The notes under the pieces were generated by a model. It was not told the DNA's origin. It worked only from the letters and a program-made list of their open reading frames with translations, and searched no databases. From the NCBI GenBank assembly GCA_035326425.1, contig DAOLFG010000013.1, forward strand, positions 38,656 to 102,655: DNA of 64,000 nt, written 5' to 3'. The DNA is from CALKJU01 sp035326425 (GTDB taxonomy: Bacteria; Pseudomonadota; Alphaproteobacteria; Geminicoccales; Geminicoccaceae). Of the stretch, positions 1 through 7,740 are shown in pieces. Every line of letters begins with the position of its first letter. Within the stretch, counting starts at the first letter, position 1. A program made the position numbers and the translations under genes.

Positions 1-2
1 TC

Positions 3-1127
3 CTGCTGCACGCCCGCATGCTGGCCGGGCTCGCCCGCGCCGACGGCCTGCGAGACCTTTCGGCCGGCGGGCTCGCCCGCGCCATCGAGCATGCCGCAAG
101 GCGCGCCGACAATCGCGAGAAGCTGTCGCTCGACACCGACGACCTCACCGACCTGCTGCGCGAGGCGGATTTCGAGGCCGGGCGGGCGGGATCGGCGCTG
201 ATCGGCCGTGCCGAGGTCGAGGCCGCCGCCGAGGCGCGCCGCCGCCGCTCCGACAAGGCGCCGGGCCTGCTGCTGGAGAGCATGCGCGACGGCGTCGTGC
301 AGATCGCCACCGGCGGCGAGGCGGTCGGCCAGATCAACGGGCTGTCGGTATTCTTCATGGCCGGCCAGGCTTTCGGCCGCCCCAGCCGCATCACCGCCCG
401 CATCCGCGTCGGCGGCGGCCAGGTGCTCGACATCGAGCGCGAGACCAGGCTGGGCGGGCCGATCCACACCAAGGGGGTGCTGGTGCTGGGCGGCTTCGTC
501 CACGGCCGCTACCTGCCGGACCTGCCCGCCGCCGTCCAGGCGACGCTGGTGTTCGAGCAGTCCTATGGCGGCGTCGACGGCGACAGCGCCTCCACGGCCG
601 AGGCGCTGGCGCTGCTGTCCGCCATCGCCGGTGTTCCGCTGCGCCAGGGGCTCGCCGTCACCGGCGCCATCAACCAGCACGGCGAGGTCCAGGCCATCGG
701 CGGCGTCGACGAGAAGATCGAGGGCTTCTTCGATCTGTGCGCGCTGCGCGGCCTCGACGGCAGCCAGGGCGTGGTGATCCCCAGCGCCAACATCCGCCAC
801 CTGATGCTGCACCGCCGGGTGGTCGAGGCGGCAGGGCGGGGACAGTTCCATGTCTGGGCGGTGGATCACATCGACCAGGCGATCGAGCTGTTCACCGGCC
901 TGCCCGCCGGCGCCCGCGGCAGCCACGGCCGCTTCCCCGAGGGCAGCTTCAACCGCGAGGTCGAGGACCGGCTGCGCCACCTGGCGGTGCGCCGCCGCGA
1001 CTTCGGCAAGGGGCCGTCGACCTCCAAACGCGGCTCCGAGGCCGCCGAGCCGGGCAACGGTGCGCCCGAGGATGCCCCGCCCGAGCCGCGCCCGGAAGAG
1101 GAGAAGCCCGTGGGAGAGCGCCGGTGA
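3..1127 (+). CDS. Lon-family (LonB-like) ATP-dependent protease, C-terminal part
   Basis: The reading frame is open to the left edge, so only the last ~375 residues are present; the AAA+ ATPase part lies outside. The visible part carries an S16 (Lon) proteolytic domain: the catalytic Ser is in a GDSAS motif (codon 585-587) and the catalytic Lys in DEKIEG (codon 714-716). Their 43-residue spacing equals that of the E. coli Lon Ser679/Lys722 dyad. The Pro/Glu-rich charged tail of about 60 residues is probably disordered. The layout fits the LonB-like bacterial family rather than canonical Lon, since the tail and the preceding helical region differ. The stop overlaps the next start by 4 bases (GTGA), indicating translational coupling. 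It should degrade unfolded or specific proteins in the cytoplasm; substrates are unknown. Confidence 0.88.
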   Translation: MLHARMLAGLARADGLRDLSAGGLARAIEHAARRADNREKLSLDTDDLTDLLREADFEAGRAGSALIGRAEVEAAAEARRRRSDKAPGLLLESMRDGVVQIATGGEAVGQINGLSVFFMAGQAFGRPSRITARIRVGGGQVLDIERETRLGGPIHTKGVLVLGGFVHGRYLPDLPAAVQATLVFEQSYGGVDGDSASTAEALALLSAIAGVPLRQGLAVTGAINQHGEVQAIGGVDEKIEGFFDLCALRGLDGSQGVVIPSANIRHLMLHRRVVEAAGRGQFHVWAVDHIDQAIELFTGLPAGARGSHGRFPEGSFNREVEDRLRHLAVRRRDFGKGPSTSKRGSEAAEPGNGAPEDAPPEPRPEEEKPVGERR

Positions 1128-1822
1128 CCGCCCGCCTCGTGGTGGCGCTGGAGCCGGACGAGGACGATCTGGCCCTGCTCGAAGGCTATGCCCGCCTCGC
1201 CGCCGAGCTGCGCCGCGAGCTGGTGGCGTTGCTGGTCGACGACCCGGGTTTCGGTCACGCCCTGGCCCTGCCGTTCGTGCGGCTGCAGCCTCGCATGGCG
1301 ACGGCTCCGGGCGAGCTCGGCCCGGGTGCTGCCCGCCGGGCGCTCGAGCTGTTCCGCGCCCGTGCCGAGCGCCGCCTCGTCGAAGCCTGCCGCGGCCTGG
1401 AGGTGAGCTGGCGTCTCTCGGTCGTGGCCGCCCTGCCGCCACCGGGCGTCGGCGACATCCTGGTCTTCGGCCCGCGCGGCGCCGGCGCCGGCCTGCCGAA
1501 GCACGCCGCCTGCCCGATCGTCCTGCGGCGTCGCACCGGGCGGTCGATCGCCGTCGTCTACGAGGGCACAGCCGAGACGCTCGAGCTCGCCGCCACTGTC
1601 GCCCGGCGCGAGCGCCTGCCCGTGGCGGTGCTGGTCGTGGCCGAGGATGCCGCCGTGGCTGCCCGGCTGGCGGCGGAGGCGTCGGCCGCCTTCGGTGCCG
1701 ACAGCCTGTTGCCGGCCGACCGGCCGCTGGCGACGCTCGCGGCGCTCCGGCCGCGTGCCGTCGTGCTGGACGCCTGCAACGCCTCCCTGCGGCTGGCCGA
1801 CGTGGCGGCGGCGCTGGCGTGA
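1124..1822 (+). CDS. Universal-stress-protein-like protein coupled to Lon-like protease
   Basis: The gene encodes 232 residues from a GTG whose bases overlap the protease stop (GTGA), which decides the start. The first half alternates hydrophobic beta-strands and helices in the manner of a UspA-type Rossmann-like fold, with an acidic loop after strand 1 (ALEPDEDD). A second half (from about residue 125) again begins with a short strand (SIAVVYEGTAE), suggesting two degenerate Usp-like lobes. I see no clear ATP-binding G-2x-G-9x-G(S/T) motif, so nucleotide binding is doubtful. Tight coupling to a Lon-family protease suggests a joint role in protein quality control or stress, possibly as an adaptor. 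Family assignment is inference from fold pattern only. Confidence 0.55.
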   Translation: MTARLVVALEPDEDDLALLEGYARLAAELRRELVALLVDDPGFGHALALPFVRLQPRMATAPGELGPGAARRALELFRARAERRLVEACRGLEVSWRLSVVAALPPPGVGDILVFGPRGAGAGLPKHAACPIVLRRRTGRSIAVVYEGTAETLELAATVARRERLPVAVLVVAEDAAVAARLAAEASAAFGADSLLPADRPLATLAALRPRAVVLDACNASLRLADVAAALA

Positions 1823-1909
1823 GCAGGCCGCTGCGACAGCGACGCGATCTTGGCAGCCCGGCCGTCCTCGCCTAACTCCCCGAGCCGTGAACAGCGGGCG
1901 CGGGGACCG

Positions 1910-3010
1910 ATGAGCATCGCCGTCGTGGGAATCGTGGGTGCCGGCACCATGGGCGGCGGCATCGCCACCAGTCTGACGCAGCACGGCATCGCCGTGCGGC
2001 TGTTCGACAACCGGCCGGAGGCGGCCCTGAAGGCGGCGGGGCAGGCCGAGGCATTCTATGCCCGCCTCGTCGAGCGGCAGCGCATGAAGCCCGAGGCGGC
2101 GAAGGCCGCGACGGCCCGTATCGTGCCGGCGGCGACCCTCGCCGACACGGCCGGGGCCGATCTCGTGATCGAGGCGGTGTTCGAGGACTTCGACCTGAAG
2201 GCCCGGCTGCTCGACGAGCTGAGCCTGCTGGTGGCACCCACCACGCTGGTCGCCACCAACACCAGCTGCCTGCGGGTCAGCGACCTGGCGAAGCACATGC
2301 GGCTGCCGGAGCGCTTCCTCGGCCTGCACTATTTCAGCCCGGCCGCGGTCAACCCGATCGTCGAGGTGGTGAGCGGCGAGGCGACCTCGCCCGCGACCAT
2401 CGAGACGGCGCTCGCCTTCACGCGCGCCACCGGCAAGCAGCCGCTGCGCTGCCGGGACTCCTACGGCTTCGCCATCAACCGCTTCTTCTGCCCCTACACC
2501 AACGAGGCGGTCCGGCTGCTCGACGAGGAGCTGGGCACCGCGGCCGAGATCGACGAGGTCGCCAAGGAGGCGCTGGGCGTGGCGGCGGGGCCGTTCCAGG
2601 TGATGAACCTCATCAAGCCACGCATCAACCTGCACGCCATCGGCAACCTGGCGCCGCTCGGATCCTTCTACGCGCCGGCCGCCTCGATGGTGGCGGTGGG
2701 CGAGGCCGATCGGGCCTGGGAGATCGGCGAGGCCGGCGACATCGAGCCCGGCCGGCGCCGGCGCATCGCCGACCGCCTGCGGCTGGGCGCCTTCCTGCCC
2801 GTGCTGCAGGCGATCGACGAAGGCGTCGCCGAGCCTGCCGACTTCGATCGCGGGGCTCGCGAGGCCTTGAAGATGGGTCGGCCGCCCTGCGCCCTGATGG
2901 ACGCGCTGGGCCGCGACGCGGTCGAGGATCTGCTGCGGCCGGCGGTGGCCGCCTATGGGATCGCCATGCCGAGGGCGCTCCAACGTGTCGGAAGCCTCGT
3001 CGAGGCCTGA
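1910..3010 (+). CDS. 3-hydroxyacyl-CoA dehydrogenase family protein
   Basis: This is a 366-residue enzyme of the FadB/Hbd type that oxidises 3-hydroxyacyl-CoA (or reduces acetoacetyl-CoA) with NAD(P). The N-terminus has the dinucleotide motif GAGTMGGG (about residues 10-17). The HYFSPA motif near residue 142 carries the catalytic His of the His-Glu dyad, and NRFFCPYTNEA follows, where classical members read NR(L/I)..P..NEA. The C-terminal helical 3HCDH domain begins near residue 185 and a second shorter repeat is visible toward the end, so it is longer than the ~285-residue single-domain Hbd. The start ATG at 1910 gives the standard short N-terminus before the Rossmann fold. It stands alone between the protease pair and the phasin; a link to 3-hydroxybutyryl-CoA or PHA metabolism is plausible but unproven. 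Confidence 0.85.
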   Translation: MSIAVVGIVGAGTMGGGIATSLTQHGIAVRLFDNRPEAALKAAGQAEAFYARLVERQRMKPEAAKAATARIVPAATLADTAGADLVIEAVFEDFDLKARLLDELSLLVAPTTLVATNTSCLRVSDLAKHMRLPERFLGLHYFSPAAVNPIVEVVSGEATSPATIETALAFTRATGKQPLRCRDSYGFAINRFFCPYTNEAVRLLDEELGTAAEIDEVAKEALGVAAGPFQVMNLIKPRINLHAIGNLAPLGSFYAPAASMVAVGEADRAWEIGEAGDIEPGRRRRIADRLRLGAFLPVLQAIDEGVAEPADFDRGAREALKMGRPPCALMDALGRDAVEDLLRPAVAAYGIAMPRALQRVGSLVEA

Positions 3011-3040
3011 GGCGAACCGCCGCGGGCGGGGATGATGAAA

Positions 3041-3117
3041 TTTGCTGCACTGCACAAGGCGAGGGGTTGCGGAATCGGGACATGCGCCCTAGCTTATTGT
3101 GCGTTGCAGCATGACGT
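3041..3117 (+). promoter_or_regulatory. TGC-rich candidate PhaR operators upstream of the phasin gene
   Basis: Two TGC-rich elements lie in the phasin leader: TTTGCTGCACTGCACAA at 3041-3057 and TTGTGCGTTGCAG at about 3097-3109. PhaR repressors of alphaproteobacteria (Paracoccus, Rhodobacter) bind TGC-rich, CTGC/GCAG-containing DNA in front of phasin genes and release it when PHA granules form. The elements are seen in the sequence; the PhaR role is inferred, and no phaR gene lies in the window. Confidence 0.5.
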
Positions 3118-3140
3118 TCCATCCTTTTGGGAGAACCCTC

Positions 3141-3545
3141 GTGGAGAAGTCGACCGCCAAGGCTGAGCTGAAGCTTCCCGAGCTGCCCAAGCTCGTGATG
3201 CCGAAGTTCGACCTGGACGCGTGGATCGCGTTGCAGAAGGCCAACGTCGAGACCGTGATCGCGGCTCAGAAGATCTTCTTCGACCTGTTCCAGACCGTCA
3301 GCAAGCGCCAGGCCGAGCTGTTCAAGGAGATGGTCGGCAAGGTCGAGGGCAGCGTGAAGGGCGGCTTCGACAGCAAGAAGCAGCCGGCGGCCTATGTCGA
3401 CGAGGCCAAGGCGGCGATCGAGAAGGCCATGGCCGACGCCAAGGAGACCATGGATCTGGGCCTGAAGGCGCAGGCCGAGGTGGTCGACCTGCTCGTGAAG
3501 CGCGCCACCGCCAACTTCGACCAGGTCAAGTCGCTCGCGGCCTGA
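3141..3545 (+). CDS. Phasin family protein (PHA granule-associated)
   Basis: This is a small helical protein of 134 residues that coats polyhydroxyalkanoate granules and controls their size and number. The region from about residue 20 (PKFDLDAWIALQKANVETV) to the end is the alphaproteobacterial phasin core, all amphipathic helix with almost no Pro or Gly. The GTG at 3141 is preferred because GGAGAA (3130-3135) sits 5 bases upstream; in-frame ATG codons at 3099 and 3111 would add a short basic tail and overlap a candidate operator. A class I PHA synthase lies at 31.0-32.8 kb on the other strand, so the genome has the matching pathway. Paired hairpins follow the gene. Confidence 0.9.
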   Translation: MEKSTAKAELKLPELPKLVMPKFDLDAWIALQKANVETVIAAQKIFFDLFQTVSKRQAELFKEMVGKVEGSVKGGFDSKKQPAAYVDEAKAAIEKAMADAKETMDLGLKAQAEVVDLLVKRATANFDQVKSLAA

Positions 3546-3565
3546 CCGCAGACCGACGTCGCTCT

Positions 3566-3632
3566 GGCCTCGCGGTTCGGCGAGGCCGCTTGACGGCTCC
3601 GGCAGCTCGCCTCGCGAGGCGCCCGGAGCCGT
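3566..3632. terminator. Two hairpins between convergent phasin and MlaC-like genes
   Basis: An 8-bp perfect stem (3566-3573 with 3580-3587, loop of 6) is followed by a 10-bp perfect stem (3593-3602 with 3623-3632), whose loop contains a further palindrome (3608-3621). They sit between convergent genes and probably stop transcription from both sides. U-tracts are weak, as is usual at this GC content. Confidence 0.65.
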
Positions 3633-3650
3633 TCGTGTTTCGTATGGCCT

Positions 3651-4283
3651 TCAGGAGGCCGCCATCCTGGCGGATGTGCGGCGTTCCATCTGGTCCAGCA
3701 GGCCGTCCAGGCCCTTCTGCGTGATCACGGCGTCGAACTCGTTGCGCCATGCGAGGGCGAGGCTGACACCTTCGACGACCACGTCGAGGATCCGCCAGCC
3801 GCCGTCGTCCCGCGTGACGCGCCAGTCGATGGCGATCGGCGCATCGCCGTCGCGCCTGGCCTTGGCCGGCACCACCATGTCGCCCGCCGTCAGCGGCCGC
3901 GGCGTGCCCACCTCCAGCCGGTAGCCCCGCGCCTCGCCCAGCCTGCTGCCGTAGGTCGCCCGCAGGTAGGATGGCAGCAACGCCACGAACCGTCGCTTCT
4001 GCGCTTCGGTGGCGATGCGCCAGTGTCGCCCCAGCACCGCCCTCGCCAGTCGTTCCACCGCTACGTTGCGGGCGAGCAGCTGCTCGACCTGCTGGCCCCG
4101 CTCGGCCTCCGGCAGCCCGGTCGAGGCGAGGTCGACGATCCTCTCGGTCACGTCGCGCACCACCTCGGCGGGCTCGGTCGTGGCGGCCCGCGCCCCGCCG
4201 GCCGTCGTCATGACGAGCAGTCCCGCCAAGACCCATGCGAGCACCGGCCGCCGAAGCCAGCCGGGAGAACAGGACGGACTCAT
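3651..4283 (-). CDS. MlaC/Ttg2D-family phospholipid transport auxiliary protein
   Basis: This 210-residue periplasmic protein matches the MlaC (Tgt2/Ttg2D) family, which shuttles phospholipids between the outer membrane and the MlaFEDB ABC complex. An N-terminal signal peptide (hydrophobic stretch LAWVLAGLLVMTTAGG, cleavage after ARA near residue 35) precedes the mature domain. Family features are VEQLLARNVAVERLARAVLGRHW, then RRFVALLPSYLRATYGSRL and a C-terminal segment with DWRV and WRILDVVVEGVSLA. The ATG at 4283 has GAGGATCGAG just upstream; an upstream in-frame ATG at 4319 would add 12 residues. There are no mlaE/D/F genes nearby, so it is a stand-alone copy, which is common for paralogues such as HpnM. 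It converges on the phasin gene. Confidence 0.83.
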   Translation of the reverse strand: MSPSCSPGWLRRPVLAWVLAGLLVMTTAGGARAATTEPAEVVRDVTERIVDLASTGLPEAERGQQVEQLLARNVAVERLARAVLGRHWRIATEAQKRRFVALLPSYLRATYGSRLGEARGYRLEVGTPRPLTAGDMVVPAKARRDGDAPIAIDWRVTRDDGGWRILDVVVEGVSLALAWRNEFDAVITQKGLDGLLDQMERRTSARMAAS

Positions 4284-4419
4284 CTCGATCCTCGTTGCCG
4301 CCATCCGCATCCGTAGCATTCGGCCGGCGCTGTTTCACGCCGATGCCGACCCGTTGGGCAACGCCGTCCCGGCCGCCTATGTTCCTCGGGCGAACGGACC
4401 AACAGCCAGGGGCTCGCCC

Positions 4420-5349
4420 ATGCATGTCTTCGTCACCGGTGCCACCGGCTACATCGGCGGCACGATCGCCGCCCGCCTCCTGGCCGCCGGCCACGAGGTG
4501 AGCGGCCTGGCGCGCGATCCTGCCAAGGCCGTCCTGCTGGAGAAGCGCGGCATCGTTCCGGTGGCGGGCTCGCTCGACGATCTCGACGCATTGGGCCGCG
4601 CATGCCGGCGTGCCGATGCCGCGATCAATGCGGCGAGCTCGGACCATCGTGCGGCGGTCGAGGCCTGCCTCGATGCCCTTGCCGGCACCGGCAAGCCGTT
4701 CCTCCATACCAGCGGCAGCAGCATCGTCGCCGACGACGCCGAGGGCGAGCCCGGCGATGCGGTGTTCGACGAGGACACAGCCTTCACGCCGCCGCCGCTC
4801 CGGGTGGCCAGGGTCGTTCTCGACCGCGACATCCGGGCGGCCTCGGCCCGCGGTGTGCGCAGCGTCGTGCTGTGCAACAGCCTGATCTATGGCCGGGGGC
4901 TCGGCCTGCACGAGGAAAGCGTGCAGGTGCCGAGCCTGGTGGCGCTGGCGAGGCAGCGCGGCGTCGCCAGCCATGTCGGCCGCGGCCTCAATGTCTGGTC
5001 GACGGTGCATGTCGAGGACGTGGCCGACCTCTATCTGCTGGCGCTGGAGAAGGCGCCGGGCGGCAGCTTCTATTTCGTCGAGCACGGCGAGTCGTCGTTC
5101 CGCGACATGGCACGCGCCATCGGCCGTACGCTCGGCCTGGGCGAGCGCACCGAGCCGTGGCCGATCGCCGAGGCCGTCGCCGCCTGGGGCGAGGGCAAGG
5201 CCCGCTTCACCATGGCCTCCAACAGCCGCGTGCGCGCTGCCAGAGCGAGGGCGGAGCTGGGCTGGCGGCCGAGCCGGCCCTCGGTGATCGCCGACATCGA
5301 ATCCGGCTGGTACCTGGCCGCGAGGTCCGGAACATCGACGCACGGATGA
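4420..5349 (+). CDS. NAD-dependent epimerase/dehydratase family protein
   Basis: This 309-residue protein is an extended/atypical SDR. The N-terminal motif VTGATGYIGG (about residues 5-14) binds NAD(P). The active-site region reads TSGSSIVADD (Ser near residue 97), and the Tyr-x-x-Lys pair usual for SDRs is not obvious, although NSLIYGRG sits where the catalytic Tyr region ends; it may therefore be a reductase-like member binding NAD(P) without classic catalysis. The C-terminal half has the substrate domain with VHVEDVADLYLLALE, typical of nucleoside-diphosphate-sugar epimerase-like and isoflavone-reductase-like proteins. The ATG at 4420 follows an AGCCAGGGG ribosome-binding site. The substrate is unknown. 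A strong hairpin follows. Confidence 0.78.
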   Translation: MHVFVTGATGYIGGTIAARLLAAGHEVSGLARDPAKAVLLEKRGIVPVAGSLDDLDALGRACRRADAAINAASSDHRAAVEACLDALAGTGKPFLHTSGSSIVADDAEGEPGDAVFDEDTAFTPPPLRVARVVLDRDIRAASARGVRSVVLCNSLIYGRGLGLHEESVQVPSLVALARQRGVASHVGRGLNVWSTVHVEDVADLYLLALEKAPGGSFYFVEHGESSFRDMARAIGRTLGLGERTEPWPIAEAVAAWGEGKARFTMASNSRVRAARARAELGWRPSRPSVIADIESGWYLAARSGTSTHG

Positions 5350-5443
5350 AACCGGGCGGGCAGGTGTTGCGTTCAGACAGCGCACGGGGCAGGGCATCGA
5401 CCCTCGTGGTCGCCGTGCCTCTGCGCTCGGCCCTGCGCGTGTG

Positions 5444-5476
5444 CGAAGGCCGGCGGCTTCCAGTCGCCGGCCTTCG
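5444..5476 (+). terminator. Strong hairpin after the epimerase-family gene
   Basis: A 12-bp perfect stem (5444-5455 with 5465-5476) with a 9-base loop is followed by TCGTTTGCG. It lies in the 201-bp gap before the beta-CASP gene and probably terminates the upstream transcript. Confidence 0.75.
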
Positions 5477-5550
5477 TCGTTTGCGCCTTCGCCGTTTGCG
5501 GATGCCGGCCCGCCGCTGCTAGGTAGCATCCTGCATCCGGAGCAAGCGCC

Positions 5551-7101
5551 ATGCCCGTCCGCCTGACCTTCCACGGTGCGGCCTCCACCGTCACCGGCTC
5601 GTGCTATCTGGTCGAGCACGACCGTGGCCGCTTCCTGGTCGACTGCGGCATGTTCCAGGGCACCAAGACCATCCGCGAGCTCAACTATCGCCCGTTCCCC
5701 TTCGATCCCCGCGCCATCGACCATCTCCTGCTGACCCATGCCCACATCGACCACAGCGGGCTGGTTCCGAAGCTCGCCAAGCACGGATTCGCGGGCGCCA
5801 TCCTGGCCACCGAGCCGACGCTCGACCTGCTGAAGTTCATGCTGCCCGACAGCGGCCACATCCAGGAGTTCGAAGTCCAGCGGCTGAACGAGCGCAACAG
5901 ACGGCGCGGCCAGCCGACCGTCGAGCCGATCTACACCCGTGCCGACGCCGAATCCTGCCTGAGGCTCGGCCGCGAGGTCGCCTACGGCCGGTGGATCGAG
6001 CCCGGTCCCGGCCTGCGTGCCCGCTGGTGGAACGCCGGCCACATCCTGGGCTCGGCCTCGATCGAGGTCGAGGTGGCCGACGGTGGCCGGCCGGTGCGGA
6101 TCCTGTTCTCCGGCGACATCGGCCCGGACGAGAAGGCCTTCCACGCCGACCCCGAGGGCCCCTCCGGCATCGACCACCTGCTGGTCGAGAGCACCTATGG
6201 CGACCGCGACCGCGAGGACACCACGCTGGAGCAGCGGCTGTCGCGCCTCGAGGCCGAGGTGCGCGACGCGCTGGCCGCCGGCGGCAACCTGCTGATTCCG
6301 GCCTTCGCCGTCGAGCGCACCCAGGAGGTGCTGGACGGCCTGGCGAAGCTGATGCGCGACGGCCGGGTGCCGCACGCCACCATCTATATCGACTCGCCCC
6401 TGGCCCGCGACGTCACCCGCGTCTTCGCCGAGCACGGCGACCGGCTGTTCGACGGTGCCGATGTGCGTTTCACCGAGACCGTAGCCGAGAGCAAGGCCAT
6501 CAACGCCATCCGCGGCGGCGCCATCGTCATGGCCGCCAGCGGCATGTGCGAGGCCGGCCGCATCCGCCATCACCTGAAGAACAATCTGTGGAAGCCCGAG
6601 GCGACGGTACTGTTCGTCGGCTACCAGGCGCCGGGATCGCTCGGCCAGCTCATCCAGAGCGGCGAGCCGCGCGTGCGTATCGAAGGCGACGAGATCGCGG
6701 TGAAGGCCCGCATCCGCTCGATCGACTCGTTCTCGGCCCATGCCGACCAGAAGGAGCTGGTGGCCTGGGTGGAGGAGCGCCTGCCCGTCCATGGCCGCAT
6801 CTTCCTGGTCCACGGCGAGCCCACCGCCATGACGGTGTTCGCGCAGCATCTGGCCGCCATCGGCTGCGATCCGTCGCGGATCGTGATGCCGGCGCTCGAC
6901 GAAGGCTTCGACCTGCGCGCCGAGACCGCCGAGCCCACCGTCTCGACGCCGCGCCTGGCACCCGCCGAGGCCGAGGCCCACGAGGACTGGCACAACCTGC
7001 ACTCGCGCCTGCTGCTGGATCTGGCCCAACGGCTCGGCGAGGCGCCGGACGACGCGGCGCGGCGGGAGATGCTGGAGCGCATTCGCAGCGCGATGGCTTG
7101 A
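5551..7101 (+). CDS. MBL-fold beta-CASP nuclease (RNA-processing exonuclease family, YSH1-like)
   Basis: This 516-residue protein has the metallo-beta-lactamase signature HAHIDHSG at residues 63-70, which ligates two zinc ions. Further metal ligands are in NAGHILGSASIEVE (about 165-178) and FSGDIG (about 190). The beta-CASP domain follows (about residues 215-400), with IPAFAVERTQEVLD, then MAASGMCEAGRIRHHL and DSFSAHADQKEL carrying the C-terminal His. These are the marks of the CPSF-like mRNA 3'-end and RNase J-like processing family (COG1236). It most likely cleaves or trims RNA in the cytoplasm. It stands alone; the MazEF toxin-antitoxin genes follow 64 bp later with their own promoter. Confidence 0.9.
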   Translation: MPVRLTFHGAASTVTGSCYLVEHDRGRFLVDCGMFQGTKTIRELNYRPFPFDPRAIDHLLLTHAHIDHSGLVPKLAKHGFAGAILATEPTLDLLKFMLPDSGHIQEFEVQRLNERNRRRGQPTVEPIYTRADAESCLRLGREVAYGRWIEPGPGLRARWWNAGHILGSASIEVEVADGGRPVRILFSGDIGPDEKAFHADPEGPSGIDHLLVESTYGDRDREDTTLEQRLSRLEAEVRDALAAGGNLLIPAFAVERTQEVLDGLAKLMRDGRVPHATIYIDSPLARDVTRVFAEHGDRLFDGADVRFTETVAESKAINAIRGGAIVMAASGMCEAGRIRHHLKNNLWKPEATVLFVGYQAPGSLGQLIQSGEPRVRIEGDEIAVKARIRSIDSFSAHADQKELVAWVEERLPVHGRIFLVHGEPTAMTVFAQHLAAIGCDPSRIVMPALDEGFDLRAETAEPTVSTPRLAPAEAEAHEDWHNLHSRLLLDLAQRLGEAPDDAARREMLERIRSAMA

Positions 7102-7104
7102 GTC

Positions 7105-7134
7105 TTGTCGGTAGCGGCTCTACGACGTATATAC
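7105..7134 (+). promoter_or_regulatory. Predicted mazEF promoter with palindrome over the -10 box
   Basis: TTGTCG (7105-7110) and TATATA (7128-7133) are separated by 17 bases and form a good sigma70-like promoter. The -10 box lies within the palindrome GTATATAC (7127-7134), a natural place for MazE or the MazEF complex to bind and repress its own operon. Autoregulation is inferred from the family. Confidence 0.55.
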
Positions 7135-7165
7135 TTTTCGCCACCTCTGCTGGAGCCCGAAGTCC

Positions 7166-7405
7166 ATGCGCGCTCATGTCGCTCGCTGGGGCAACAGCCT
7201 CGCTTTGCGTATCCCTCGCCATGTGGCGAATGCTCTGAGCCTCGAGCCGGGGCGAGGCGTCGAGCTGACCATCGAGAACGCCGCCATGGTTGTCCGACCC
7301 CTGGTCGGGGCCTCGGATCTCGATCGGCTGTTGGCCGGCATCACGCCCGATAACCTGCCCGACGACCTGCCAGGCGATGGGCCGATGGGGCGCGAACGGC
7401 TCTGA
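7166..7405 (+). CDS. mazE: MazE-like antitoxin (AbrB/SpoVT swapped-hairpin)
   Basis: This 79-residue protein begins with the MazE-type swapped-hairpin DNA-binding domain: RWGNSLALRIPRHVANAL (about residues 7-24), followed by LEPGRGVELTIENAAMVVRP. The acidic, Pro-rich C-terminal tail (DNLPDDLPGDGP) is the expected unfolded segment that wraps the toxin. GGAG at 7152-7155 serves as ribosome-binding site. The stop codon shares one base with the toxin start, a typical toxin-antitoxin arrangement. It neutralises MazF and should repress the operon. Confidence 0.88.
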   Translation: MRAHVARWGNSLALRIPRHVANALSLEPGRGVELTIENAAMVVRPLVGASDLDRLLAGITPDNLPDDLPGDGPMGRERL

Positions 7406-7740
7406 TGGCCGCACCGGAACGCGGCGACCTGGTCTGGCTGGACTTCTCGCCGCATGCAGGCCGCGAGCAGGCCGAGCGGCGCCCGGCCATTGTCCTGTCG
7501 CCGCGCGCCTATCACCAGAAGACGCCCTACGTCGTCGTCTGCCCGATCACCAGCCGGATCAAGGGCTATCCGTTCGAGGTCGTCCTGCCGGCTGGGCTGG
7601 TGGTGAGCGGCGCGGTGCTCGCCGATCAGCTCAAGAGCGTCGATCGCCATGGCCGCAGGATCGAGAGGGTTGGAACCGCGCCTGCGGAGGTTCTGGCTGA
7701 AATAGACAATCGACTGCGTGCTCTGTTGTCCCTGGCGTAG
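7405..7740 (+). CDS. mazF: MazF/PemK-family mRNA interferase toxin
   Basis: This 111-residue protein is a MazF-type endoribonuclease that cuts mRNA at short sequences when freed from MazE. Typical marks are GDLVWLDFSPHAGREQAERRP at the start (catalytic-loop Arg), PAIVLSPRAY, VVVCPITSRIKGYPFEV with the conserved T/S-R pair, and VLADQLKSVDRHGR near residues 73-86. Length is normal for the family. Its stop TAG (7738-7740) abuts the larB stop on the opposite strand without a spacer. Confidence 0.92.
   Translation: MAAPERGDLVWLDFSPHAGREQAERRPAIVLSPRAYHQKTPYVVVCPITSRIKGYPFEVVLPAGLVVSGAVLADQLKSVDRHGRRIERVGTAPAEVLAEIDNRLRALLSLA

Noticed and set aside
866..3055. 729-codon minus-strand open frame across the protease end, Usp-like and hydroxyacyl-CoA dehydrogenase genes
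   Set aside because: It is an antisense shadow of three well supported genes; the protein is low-complexity (Arg, Gly, His and Gln-rich) with no family motif.
3526..7029. 1167-codon minus-strand open frame
   Set aside because: It runs antisense to the beta-CASP and epimerase genes; long stop-free antisense frames are expected at this GC content.
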